Shown here piece by piece: positions 1 through 6,667 of a DNA stretch of 15,946 bases. Both the position numbers and the translations under genes were made by a program. The notes beneath the pieces were generated by a model. It had not been told where the DNA came from. It did not search any database and saw only the letters and a list, made by a program, of their open reading frames with translations. Position 1 is the stretch's first letter. Every line of letters starts with the position of its first letter. The stretch is from JAHJDR01 sp964526915 (GTDB lineage: Bacteria > UBA10199 > JADGCS01), in NCBI GenBank assembly GCA_964526915.1, contig CAZGMS010000218.1, positions 1 to 15,946 of the forward strand, in the 5' to 3' direction.

Positions 1-17
1 CGCTGTTTTTCCAACAC

Positions 18-53
18 AAAAAAAACCCCCCCTGCTGTTCTCAACAAGGGCGG
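18..53 (-). terminator. Intrinsic terminator after the nth-ferredoxin genes
   Basis: On the minus strand the segment reads CCGCCCT, then TGTT-GAG-AACA, then GC, AGGGGGG and a run of eight T. CCGCCCT can pair with AGGGGGG (one G-G mismatch) and TGTT with AACA, giving a compact hairpin directly followed by the T tract. It begins about 48 nt past the ferredoxin stop, which is where a transcript end would be expected. The mismatch and the two-base bulge keep this short of certain. Confidence 0.55.
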
Positions 54-101
54 TTGCTATTCTCATATTTGGCACCAAAGTGCCCTATTATTGCTTTAGG
101 C

Positions 102-332
102 TCAACCATCATTCCCGATCGCTTCGACGGGGCATTCGTCCAGGGCTTCCTGACAGGCCTTTTCTTCTTCTTCGTTCGCAGGTTGTTTGCTCACAAAGGA
201 AAAACCCTCATCAGCATTCTGACCAAAATTATTGGGGGCGGTTGTGCGGCACAGGTCGCAATCGATGCATTGTGTGTCGACATACCATTTGCCAGCCGCA
301 TTGCCGGCCACTTTATCGTTAGCGTCTGCCAT
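102..332 (-). CDS. Single [4Fe-4S] cluster ferredoxin
   Basis: Small soluble electron carrier of 76 residues. The cluster ligands are visible as C22-x2-C25-x2-C28 (CIDCDLC) and C67 followed by Pro (CPVEAIG), the usual pattern of monocluster bacterial ferredoxins. A fifth cysteine, C60, sits in the helix before the last ligand, as in many relatives. The start is ATG at 332, chosen because AAGGAG lies six bases upstream (339-344); a longer reading to 398 would run through that ribosome binding site and into the end of nth. The gene follows nth by only 13 nt on the same strand, and its ribosome binding site nearly touches the nth stop codon, so the two are probably co-transcribed and perhaps translationally coupled. 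The partner enzyme cannot be told from sequence; supplying electrons to the Fe-S cluster of endonuclease III is a guess from context. Confidence 0.9.
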   Translation of the reverse strand: MADANDKVAGNAAGKWYVDTQCIDCDLCRTTAPNNFGQNADEGFSFVSKQPANEEEEKACQEALDECPVEAIGNDG

Positions 333-345
333 TGTGTACTCCTTG

Positions 346-1026
346 TCAAAAGTTAAAATGAGGTCTGTCCCTACCACAGGGGGGGCCTGATAAGGCAAGT
401 GATTTTTTGGGACAAATCTTTCTTAAAACGCACTCACCACATTTTGGCCCTCGGGCAAGACACACCGCTCGTCCGTGTAAAATCAGGCAGTGAGTGATCA
501 TGCCCCACTGCCCCTTTGGCGTTGATTGCATGAGGTCTTTTTCGACCCTTACGGCATCAGTGTGCGCCGATAACCCCAACCGATGAGCCAGACGAAGCAC
601 ATGGGTGTCGACACAGATACCCTCGTTGATTCCATACAGTCTGTTGAGCACCACGTTGGCCGTTTTACGCCCAAATCCTGGGATTTCGAGTAGCTCCTTT
701 AGTGTTTTGGGAATAACTCCCTGATAATTAAAATGAATTGTTTTAGCGGCACCCAGAATATTTTTGGCTTTATTGCGGAAAAAACCCGTGGGCTTAATCA
801 ATTCCTCCAGTTTTTTTTGTGAGAGTTTCAAAAAATCCTGCGGATCGCGCAGACGATCAAAAAAAGTGGCCGTGACCTGATTGACCCTTTTATCCGTACA
901 TTGCGCCGAGAGGATGGTGCCTACCACCAACTGAAACGGGGTCTCATAATTGATCCCCATGGGTTGTTTTGCGTAGATTGGGACAAGACGGGTCAGAATT
1001 TTTTTGTTAAGGGCATCTCTCAACAC
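346..1026 (-). CDS. nth: Endonuclease III, DNA glycosylase/AP lyase
   Basis: Base-excision repair enzyme that removes oxidised pyrimidines and cleaves the abasic site. The 226-residue product shows the whole family pattern: LSAQCTD near residue 39, the helix-hairpin-helix LEIPGFGRKTANVVL (about 113-127) with the catalytic lysine K121, the catalytic aspartate D140 in VDTHV, and the C-terminal [4Fe-4S] ligands C189-x6-C196-x2-C199-x5-C205. The last 20 residues extend a little beyond the cluster. The start is not clear: GTG at 1026 or TTG at 1023 both fit the family N-terminus, there is no in-frame ATG nearby upstream, and only a weak purine stretch (ATGAGC) precedes them. Immediately upstream lies an array of 8-bp repeats (1038-1085). 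Downstream, the ferredoxin gene follows at 13 nt. Confidence 0.96.
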   Translation of the reverse strand: MLRDALNKKILTRLVPIYAKQPMGINYETPFQLVVGTILSAQCTDKRVNQVTATFFDRLRDPQDFLKLSQKKLEELIKPTGFFRNKAKNILGAAKTIHFNYQGVIPKTLKELLEIPGFGRKTANVVLNRLYGINEGICVDTHVLRLAHRLGLSAHTDAVRVEKDLMQSTPKGQWGMITHCLILHGRAVCLARGPKCGECVLRKICPKKSLALSGPPCGRDRPHFNF

Positions 1027-1037
1027 AATAACAGCTC

Positions 1038-1085
1038 ATTGCTTGATTGTTTCATTGCTTGATTGCTTGATTGTTTGATTGTTCT
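1038..1085. repeat. Six tandem 8-bp units, ATTGCTTG type
   Basis: On the plus strand the units are ATTGCTTG, ATTGTTTC, ATTGCTTG, ATTGCTTG, ATTGTTTG and ATTGTTCT: ATTG recurs exactly every 8 bases. On the coding strand of nth the unit reads CAAGCAAT. The array fills nearly all of the gap between the small lipoprotein gene and nth, ending about 12 bases before the nth start. A related 8-bp array precedes alaS at 6553-6632. Confidence 0.85.
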
Positions 1086-1087
1086 CC

Positions 1088-1309
1088 CTACACCTCATCC
1101 CTCACCAAATCTTCATCGACGGGTTTGGGTTTCTCGCTCAAAAGTTTCCTGATGAACGTCGCGATCCAACCGCTCAGACCAGTACCCTGCACATTTGTCA
1201 CAGCGGAGAAATCTGCTACCGATCCTTGCTGTTCATTCGATCGGTCGCAAGACAAACCAAACGTCACCATCAAAACAAGCACCATAGGAATGAAAATTCG
1301 CAATTTCAT
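1088..1309 (-). CDS. Small putative lipoprotein, function unknown
   Basis: A 73-residue protein with a basic start (MKLR), a hydrophobic segment to about residue 19 and a cysteine at 21 (FGLSC), which suggests a type II (lipoprotein) signal peptide. The box is imperfect because Gly occupies the -3 position. Residue +2 is Asp, which in enterobacteria keeps lipoproteins in the inner membrane. The mature part is about 53 residues, polar, ending in a charged tail (KPVDEDLVRDEV). The ATG follows the stop of the upstream exported-protein gene by 11 nt, so it is very likely in the same transcript. No recognised family. The call rests on the signal peptide and operon position. Confidence 0.65.
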   Translation of the reverse strand: MKLRIFIPMVLVLMVTFGLSCDRSNEQQGSVADFSAVTNVQGTGLSGWIATFIRKLLSEKPKPVDEDLVRDEV

Positions 1310-1320
1310 AGCGATCTCAA

Positions 1321-1773
1321 TTAAAAATCAAATTCCTCTTTTTTTTCACCCGGCACGGTCGGTGCTGGCCCTGTTTCTGTTGTGGCCGTTGTCGACTCAG
1401 CACTTGGTGTTGTCGTGGTGGTGGTGGCCACTGGATCCGCAGGTGATGGCGCTGTTGTTGTTGTGGTAGTTGTAGTCGTCGTGGTGTTCGTTTCCGCAGG
1501 GGTTGCCGTCACTGTATCCGTAGTGGTCGCCGGTATTGTCACTGGCGCCTGTTCCGCAGTCTGTACCTCTGTTGGCGTTTCTGTCTGAACTTGGGTTTGT
1601 TCCTGCGTAGGGGCTGGCGTTGGTGTCTTCTTCTTTACGGGATAATGGCTCTCGCCCCCCAAATGCACCGGCTCGTAAAACAGGGGGGCAGGATTGCCCG
1701 CGCTCACCTGCAAACTCACGAGAGCGGCTCCGATGAGTGTGACACAAAAAATAATTTTTCGTACTGTCATCAT
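1321..1773 (-). CDS. Exported Thr/Pro-rich protein with GNPxPLF mature start
   Basis: A 150-residue protein with a Sec signal peptide (basic MMTVRK, hydrophobic core, VSA before the likely cleavage after residue 25). The predicted mature protein starts GNPAPLFYEPVHLGG, then becomes low complexity: a Thr/Pro/Glu/Gln segment, an uninterrupted run of 11 Thr encoded at 1453-1485, a second run of six Thr, and a charged end (GEKKEEFDF). The start is ATG at 1773, with AAGGAG six bases upstream (1780-1785); the second ATG at 1770 is also possible. The next gene upstream encodes a protein with the same mature start (GNPLPLFDQPVKL), so the two are tandem paralogues with diverged tails. The Thr-rich tail may be an extended or glycosylated linker; no enzyme signature is present and the function is unknown. 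Confidence 0.75.
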   Translation of the reverse strand: MMTVRKIIFCVTLIGAALVSLQVSAGNPAPLFYEPVHLGGESHYPVKKKTPTPAPTQEQTQVQTETPTEVQTAEQAPVTIPATTTDTVTATPAETNTTTTTTTTTTTAPSPADPVATTTTTTPSAESTTATTETGPAPTVPGEKKEEFDF

Positions 1774-1803
1774 GTTTTTCTCCTTATAGAAAATCAGCAC
1801 GCC

Positions 1804-2163
1804 TCAATCTGTTCTTGGCTCGTCCGTCATGGGCCGATTGATAACTGCTGATGATGGTGTTGGTTCTGCCAGATTTTCCTTTGTTCTCTGTGACTCCGTC
1901 GACACCGATCCGGCATCTTGTTGCCCTCGATCATGCCGGGCCTTATTCCTGGCCTTGAGCTTCCTCATGTACTCCTGTTTCTCCCAGGAATTGTACAACG
2001 GTCTGCCGGAATCGTCTAATTTCACCGGTTGGTCAAAAAGAGGCAGGGGGTTACCGGCTTGGGCCTCTCGCACCAAGACACAGGGAACACTCCAAGCAAG
2101 AACAAAGAAAAGTGACATGATCGCTATTTTCAAAACTTGCCCCTGCAACACAACCTCCCCCAT
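1804..2163 (-). CDS. Exported protein with GNPxPLF mature start, paralogue of its neighbour
   Basis: A 119-residue protein with a hydrophobic signal segment (residues about 11-30) and AQA before the likely cleavage site at residue 36. The predicted mature protein begins GNPLPLFDQPVKLDDSGRPLY, matching the product of the next gene downstream (GNPAPLFYEPVHLGGESHY). The body is highly charged (EKQEYMRKLKARNKARHDR) and probably helical, followed by a polar Ser/Thr/Pro tail. The start is uncertain: ATG at 2163 has GAGGG nine bases upstream, while an in-frame TTG at 2148 has GGGGGAGG five bases upstream. Either gives a working signal peptide. It follows the acyltransferase gene by 68 nt and precedes its paralogue by 30 nt. 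Function unknown; an envelope location is likely. Confidence 0.72.
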   Translation of the reverse strand: MGEVVLQGQVLKIAIMSLFFVLAWSVPCVLVREAQAGNPLPLFDQPVKLDDSGRPLYNSWEKQEYMRKLKARNKARHDRGQQDAGSVSTESQRTKENLAEPTPSSAVINRPMTDEPRTD

Positions 2164-2182
2164 TCATTTTTGCCCTCAATTT

Positions 2183-2209
2183 GTATTATCATCAGTAGCA
2201 AATCGTCAA
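2183..2209 (-). promoter_or_regulatory. Weak promoter candidate upstream of the GNPxPLF genes
   Basis: On the minus strand TTGACG (2204-2209) and TAATAC (2183-2188) resemble -35 and -10 hexamers, but they are only 15 nt apart, shorter than usual. If used, it would start the two exported-protein genes, the lipoprotein and perhaps nth and the ferredoxin independently of the acyltransferase gene. Confidence 0.25.
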
Positions 2210-2231
2210 CGAAACAATCACGGCAATTGGT

Positions 2232-3962
2232 CTATTTCGCCTTCAGGGACAACAGGTCTTCGGTCACATCATGCGCCAGGATTTCGAACCGCGTCAAATC
2301 AGGTTTGCCAAGCAGCATCTGGCTCAACTGCGACAAATACCCATTCCACTGTGATACGGGCAACGAATAGATCTTGTCGAGTATCTCAAAAACAACATCA
2401 CTGCTTTTGTCGATCATCACCATGTTGTTCTGCACCACCTGTAGCCTCTCGTTATCATAATGGAACTGTCCCTTCAACTCTGTTAAAAAACGCTGGAGCA
2501 ATTGAAATTTTAGATTGAGCACGCTTAACAGTTTTTCGTTGATCACACCTGTGAGTTCAGTGGCAAATTTTTTGCGGGCCAAAGGGGCCTCTTCTCGCGG
2601 TTGATCGGCCACAAACAAATCATCAAGCATGTGCGGTGACAAACTCAATACATCACCAATCGTAAACACGACCTCGGCCTCGGTCTGGACGGCCAGGCTC
2701 CCCTTGGGTAAAACAGTGGCTGTTCCCGAGATACCGATAAAAACCAGGTGCAGTTCCTGATCATCACCGCTGACCCTGAGTTGCGTCAAAACATCAAGCG
2801 CCAAAAAAGCTGTCCCGCGCTTGAGGTGAGGCCATTTCGAGTTGAGGTCTTTTTTACGCACCGTGGTGTAATAACCGGCATCTCGTCTCTTATCGGCCCG
2901 GTCATAATTCCCCGCCGCCCGCGTGCCTTGGGGATAAATGGCAATGTCGACGTCCTTCTCGATCATGGTTTGTGCCGCCTGTTTGAGGTTGTCAAAACTC
3001 TTTTTTTGATCCTTGCGCGACACAAAAATCATGTCAATCGCCTCCGCGGCCTTGCCCATCCCGATCACATGATACAAAAACCAATTATCCTTAAAATGAT
3101 CCTGTGCCAGAATGAACCGTGGCCGAACCCGCCGGTTGTTCACTGTGATGTGAGACAACACATAGGGGGTCAGGGCGAAATCAAAGGCACTCTTGTGATT
3201 GAAAATCAAAATAAACTTACCCTGCAAACCCTGTAATTTCTCAGCCCCCAGAACACTGAGCGAGGACTCACTCAACTGCAGCAGTCGTTTGCCCAACACG
3301 GCAATGAGTTGGTCAGCGAAGGCCCTCAAATAGGATGGTCCCAGGTATTTGAGTCCCGACAGGCAAATATGAGCCACATAGGCCATATCGAACACGGCCT
3401 TCACAAAAAGTGTCTTTTTCTGCTGGGCACGCCTCCCCTTTCGATAATCCATGTGTGAGGCCCAAGCCTGATCACTGGGATCGCTGTGAAAAAAATCAAT
3501 CCCCCCATACGTGAGTTCGAACTTGTATTTTCTAAAAAAGATGCCCGGGTGAATATCGGGGAACATGACAATGAGTTGCGACGCCCTCAGATCCGCCATC
3601 TTTTTTTGCCCTGCGTGCCAGAACACCAGCATGGCCAGAAAAAACAGGCCAATGTATGACGGCACACCCAGAGAACCATGATGTCCGGTGAGCAGTGTAA
3701 TCGTCGACACGAGCCACCAGAGAATCACGGGAACACCCACACAGAGAAACCTGAAAAACTGAAAGTAATACTCAACCTCGGCAATGAACGCCAACGCATT
3801 GTAAAAAAAAGACACTGGCTCTTGAGATCGATTCGAACGCGACATGATCTTTTGGCTGGCAGAGATCAGCACACCCAAAAAATGACGGCTGATGAAATAC
3901 AAAAACTTGATGAGCGGGAGAACGTAAAAGACTGCTGCCAAAACCAGGAAGTTTCTTTGCAT
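2232..3962 (-). CDS. Membrane-anchored PlsC-type acyltransferase with long N-terminal extension
   Basis: Probable glycerolipid acyltransferase (1-acylglycerol-3-phosphate type) acting at the inner membrane. The C-terminal half has the PlsC pattern: motif I NHKSAFD (255-261, with the HX4D pair), IDMIFVSRKD (about 309-318), motif III YPQGTR (343-348) and a hydrophobic strand before GISGTA (410-415). Motif III has Gln where most members have Glu (EGTR). At 576 residues it is more than twice the usual PlsC length: residues 1-240 form an extension with hydrophobic segments near 4-24, 71-93 and 100-117, and about 120 residues follow the catalytic part. The start is ATG at 3962, because GGAGGAG lies just upstream (3967-3973); readings reaching 4064 would overlap the divergent lipoprotein gene. 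It is the first gene of the leftward run, upstream of exported and lipid-anchored proteins. The exact acyl acceptor is not known. Confidence 0.88.
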   Translation of the reverse strand: MQRNFLVLAAVFYVLPLIKFLYFISRHFLGVLISASQKIMSRSNRSQEPVSFFYNALAFIAEVEYYFQFFRFLCVGVPVILWWLVSTITLLTGHHGSLGVPSYIGLFFLAMLVFWHAGQKKMADLRASQLIVMFPDIHPGIFFRKYKFELTYGGIDFFHSDPSDQAWASHMDYRKGRRAQQKKTLFVKAVFDMAYVAHICLSGLKYLGPSYLRAFADQLIAVLGKRLLQLSESSLSVLGAEKLQGLQGKFILIFNHKSAFDFALTPYVLSHITVNNRRVRPRFILAQDHFKDNWFLYHVIGMGKAAEAIDMIFVSRKDQKKSFDNLKQAAQTMIEKDVDIAIYPQGTRAAGNYDRADKRRDAGYYTTVRKKDLNSKWPHLKRGTAFLALDVLTQLRVSGDDQELHLVFIGISGTATVLPKGSLAVQTEAEVVFTIGDVLSLSPHMLDDLFVADQPREEAPLARKKFATELTGVINEKLLSVLNLKFQLLQRFLTELKGQFHYDNERLQVVQNNMVMIDKSSDVVFEILDKIYSLPVSQWNGYLSQLSQMLLGKPDLTRFEILAHDVTEDLLSLKAK

Positions 3963-4062
3963 GGTACTCCTCCATAAATCCACACCAAGGCTGTTGTCAA
4001 TTTTTGCAAAATTAATGATTTTATTTGGAAATTGTTTTATGGTAAGCGTTGCCCAGTCAGTC

Positions 4063-6552
4063 ATGCGTCAAAACTTCAAAATATCTTTTCGCCAAACTGT
4101 TTGTGTTGTGTTGTGCCTTTTGCTGTTGGCCTCTGTTACCGCGTGTGACACTGTTAAAGGCTACACCAATTCTGCGTTAAACCTTGTCGGGCTGGGAACC
4201 TCTTCAAAACAAGCCACCCAGGAGACCAAGCGCGAGCACAAAAAATCAAAATCCAAAAAAAACAAGACTCAGACTGACTCCCCCTCACAAACAGCGGATG
4301 AAGCCACAAATGAAGCAACAGTCAATACCTCTGACTCAAAACCTTCCTTATCCCCCAAAACACCGGGGCAACCGCCAAATGAGCCAGCCGATGAAGGCAG
4401 ACTCGTCGTCACACATTCAAAGGAGCAACCTGCCAAGTCAAACGACGCCGATGCCCAGCCCCCCAAAACACTGACCCCAGGCGAAGACCTTCCCCTCACC
4501 ATCGAAAAACGCATTGGCGGCACCGCAAAAAAAGTCATCCTTGACGACACCTATGTTTATCTGAGCTTAAGCGGAAACCTCATGGTCCTTGATCATGATT
4601 TAAGGATTGTCGCCAGGCACCGCCTGAGCGACCAACTTGTCGACATCAAAAAAACCACGACCAACAATCAAACCTTTTTGTATGTTAAAGAAGAGCAAAA
4701 CAACCTCGAAGTTTTCACTTTGGCTCCCTTAAAAAATCAGCCTGATCAGTTGACCTTAACAGGAATCAAGGCCTTTGAGGTTCAGGGCCAATTTGACTGG
4801 TTCAACGACACAACCCTGATCATCACCCTGCCGGGCAAGTTGCAGTTTTTGGACATTGCCAATCTCAACGAGATCAAACTCATTGCGGAAGTTCCCATTG
4901 GCAACACCACACAGGCCTTCCCCGTGGGAAAATTTCTTTTCATAGCGCGACAAGACAATCTCGACATCGTCTCACTCGAAAAATTTGACCTGGCCTCCAC
5001 CGTCCGCATCGGGAACCCCTTCCGTATCATGGATGTCATCAAAGAGCAGAACAAGGCAAAACTCTTGTTAGCACTCCTCGACAAGCAGGGAAACATCACA
5101 GGTCTGCAATATTTGAGACTCAGCGAGGACTTGTCGAGCATTGCTGATTTCGGAGATAAAATCACCTTGCCCATCGCCATGAGTCAATTTTCCTACTGCC
5201 CCCAACAAGGGCTCATCCTCGGACGAGAGGCCGCCACCGACATCATCACACCATTGCAACTGTTCAGTCTCGCACACCAGAGAAACCTGCGAGGGTCTTT
5301 GTCGACCGAAACCAAAATTTCTTCTTGGGCCTTCAATCAAGGTTTCCTGTACCTCATCGACAGCAATGGTCTTTCCAAAAACCAGCTCACGCTCGACCCC
5401 AAGGTGATTTCGCAATCGACCTCAGCACAAAATGTCCTCGAACACAAAACCGGCAACGTACCTTTGGCACAGCTCGGCGCCATCAAACTCGTGAAGGACG
5501 AATACACGATTGCCGAAGTCACCGAGTTGGCATACTCTGCCGACGCCCGCAAGGTCGTACTGCTCGATCAGGATCATTTTGCCCTGTTTGAGCTATCTTC
5601 CCTGTCCCCCATCGACAATGTTCTGACCACCACAACATTTTCTGCCGAGAACTTCTCGCTCAAGTCACCGGAGGTCGCCGCTCCCTATCACTTTGAACGA
5701 ATCCTCACGACTGACTTTGGCGTCCTTTTATATTCACAGAAGGCCCAAGAACTTTTTCTGATGGACGTGGATTTTACACAGATCAAGCCTTTGGGGATCA
5801 ACGTCAATGAGCTCATTTCGTGGACCGTGTTCTCTGCTCAAAACAAAGATATCCTGGCACTGACCACCACGACCTCAAACCCACAGCAAAAGACACAAAC
5901 GCATGAAGTCAGATTTTACCAGGTCAAAACCCCAACAGATATCCCTCTCCTCAAGACCCTTCCGTACTCTGAGAAGCCTTTTGTCTTTTACGTCCCCGAC
6001 AATCAGTTGGTCATATTGACCAAAACACAAATGGACCTCTACTCATTATCACAACTTCTTGAAGAAGATGAGGTTGTCGAAAACGCGGAGGATCTAGCCC
6101 CGGTGGTTGCTACCAGCGAAAACAAAACCGAAACAGACAACGCCCAGACCATCAAACCCATCGAGTCCGTCCCTCTTAAAACACTCAGTCAGGACATCCT
6201 TCAGGCCAAACTTTCGCCTGCGTGCAACAAAATTTTCGCGTTGGTCCAGTCCCAAAAACGCTACCAGGTTCTCGTCTTTGATATTTTCGATCTGACCAGC
6301 AACACGCTCATCAAGGACTTCGAGATTGTCCCTTCCCAATTCGAGGGGGCCTCGTTTGCCTGGCATGGAAGGATATTCATCCTCCCCACCGCCGAAGGAA
6401 CTTTATTTTACGACGTAACAGATTTGGCCAATGTGCGTGAACTGGCCAGTTGGCCCGTCCCCTCTTACCACGTGGACACGGCCAGACAGGGTCAGTTCAT
6501 TTGCGTGGCACAGGGCTATCAGGGTGTCCAATGCGGCACACTCAAGTTTTAA
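4063..6552 (+). CDS. Large lipoprotein with low-complexity linker and beta-propeller-like body
   Basis: An 829-residue predicted lipoprotein. A basic start and hydrophobic core lead to a good lipobox (SVTAC, cysteine 28) with Asp at +2. Residues about 45-140 are a Lys/Thr/Pro/Ser/Ala-rich linker (for example KKSKSKKNKTQTD), typical of a spacer from the membrane. The rest is beta-rich with recurring segments such as LQFLDIANLNEIKLIAEVP, VLVFDIFDLTSNTLI and LFYDVTDLANVRELASWPV, which resemble the LVIVD/propeller repeat of the gene at 9543-10724. An acidic linker at about residues 664-700 interrupts the propeller-like region. ATG at 4063 is chosen because it gives a normal 28-residue signal; ATG at 4039 and more upstream starts are open but would give an over-long signal and overlap the divergent gene. 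No clear Shine-Dalgarno site is seen. Likely a structural or scaffold protein facing the periplasm; the role is unknown. Confidence 0.75.
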   Translation: MRQNFKISFRQTVCVVLCLLLLASVTACDTVKGYTNSALNLVGLGTSSKQATQETKREHKKSKSKKNKTQTDSPSQTADEATNEATVNTSDSKPSLSPKTPGQPPNEPADEGRLVVTHSKEQPAKSNDADAQPPKTLTPGEDLPLTIEKRIGGTAKKVILDDTYVYLSLSGNLMVLDHDLRIVARHRLSDQLVDIKKTTTNNQTFLYVKEEQNNLEVFTLAPLKNQPDQLTLTGIKAFEVQGQFDWFNDTTLIITLPGKLQFLDIANLNEIKLIAEVPIGNTTQAFPVGKFLFIARQDNLDIVSLEKFDLASTVRIGNPFRIMDVIKEQNKAKLLLALLDKQGNITGLQYLRLSEDLSSIADFGDKITLPIAMSQFSYCPQQGLILGREAATDIITPLQLFSLAHQRNLRGSLSTETKISSWAFNQGFLYLIDSNGLSKNQLTLDPKVISQSTSAQNVLEHKTGNVPLAQLGAIKLVKDEYTIAEVTELAYSADARKVVLLDQDHFALFELSSLSPIDNVLTTTTFSAENFSLKSPEVAAPYHFERILTTDFGVLLYSQKAQELFLMDVDFTQIKPLGINVNELISWTVFSAQNKDILALTTTTSNPQQKTQTHEVRFYQVKTPTDIPLLKTLPYSEKPFVFYVPDNQLVILTKTQMDLYSLSQLLEEDEVVENAEDLAPVVATSENKTETDNAQTIKPIESVPLKTLSQDILQAKLSPACNKIFALVQSQKRYQVLVFDIFDLTSNTLIKDFEIVPSQFEGASFAWHGRIFILPTAEGTLFYDVTDLANVRELASWPVPSYHVDTARQGQFICVAQGYQGVQCGTLKF

Positions 6553-6632
6553 CAATGAATCAACAAATCAATGAAACAATAAATCAATGAATCAGTGAAT
6601 TGAGGGGTCAATGGATCGATAAATTGATGAAG
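6553..6632. repeat. Ten degenerate 8-bp units, CAATGAAT type
   Basis: Starting directly after the lipoprotein stop codon, the sequence keeps an 8-bp period: CAATGAAT, CAACAAAT, CAATGAAA, CAATAAAT, CAATGAAT, CAGTGAAT, then more diverged units TGAGGGGT, CAATGGAT, CGATAAAT and TGATGAAG. The consensus resembles the CAAGCAAT array before nth. It occupies the lipoprotein-alaS gap and passes straight into the 7-bp array at 6635. Confidence 0.8.
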
Positions 6633-6634
6633 AA

Positions 6635-6666
6635 ACGATCCACGATCCACGATCCACGATCCACGA
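6635..6666. repeat. Tandem ACGATCC heptamer, 4.6 copies, abutting the alaS start
   Basis: Four identical ACGATCC units (6635-6641, 6642-6648, 6649-6655, 6656-6662) and a partial ACGA end one base before the alaS ATG at 6668. No Shine-Dalgarno-like purine run lies in the usual window before that ATG; the nearest is GATGAAGAAA, about 33 nt upstream. The copies are perfect, so the array is probably young or still changing in length. Confidence 0.92.
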
Positions 6667-6667
6667 C

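Noticed and set aside
71..84. GGCAC-CAAA-GTGCC stem-loop after the ferredoxin gene
   Set aside because: No T tract follows on either strand; the hairpin at 18-53 with eight T is a better terminator.
1382..1588. Val-rich plus-strand reading frame
   Set aside because: It is the complement of the Thr-rich segment of the minus-strand exported protein; the Val run is only the reverse of Thr codons.
3995..4000. TTGACA on the minus strand as -35 of the acyltransferase
   Set aside because: The -10 at proper spacing is poor (TTATGG) and transcription would begin in the ribosome binding site. The 100-nt divergent gap therefore has no promoter I can support.
3961..4062. Upstream extension of the large lipoprotein to 3961, and of the acyltransferase to 4064
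   Set aside because: Each would overlap the other gene head to head. The acyltransferase has a strong GGAGGAG before ATG 3962, and the lipoprotein has a normal signal peptide from ATG 4063.
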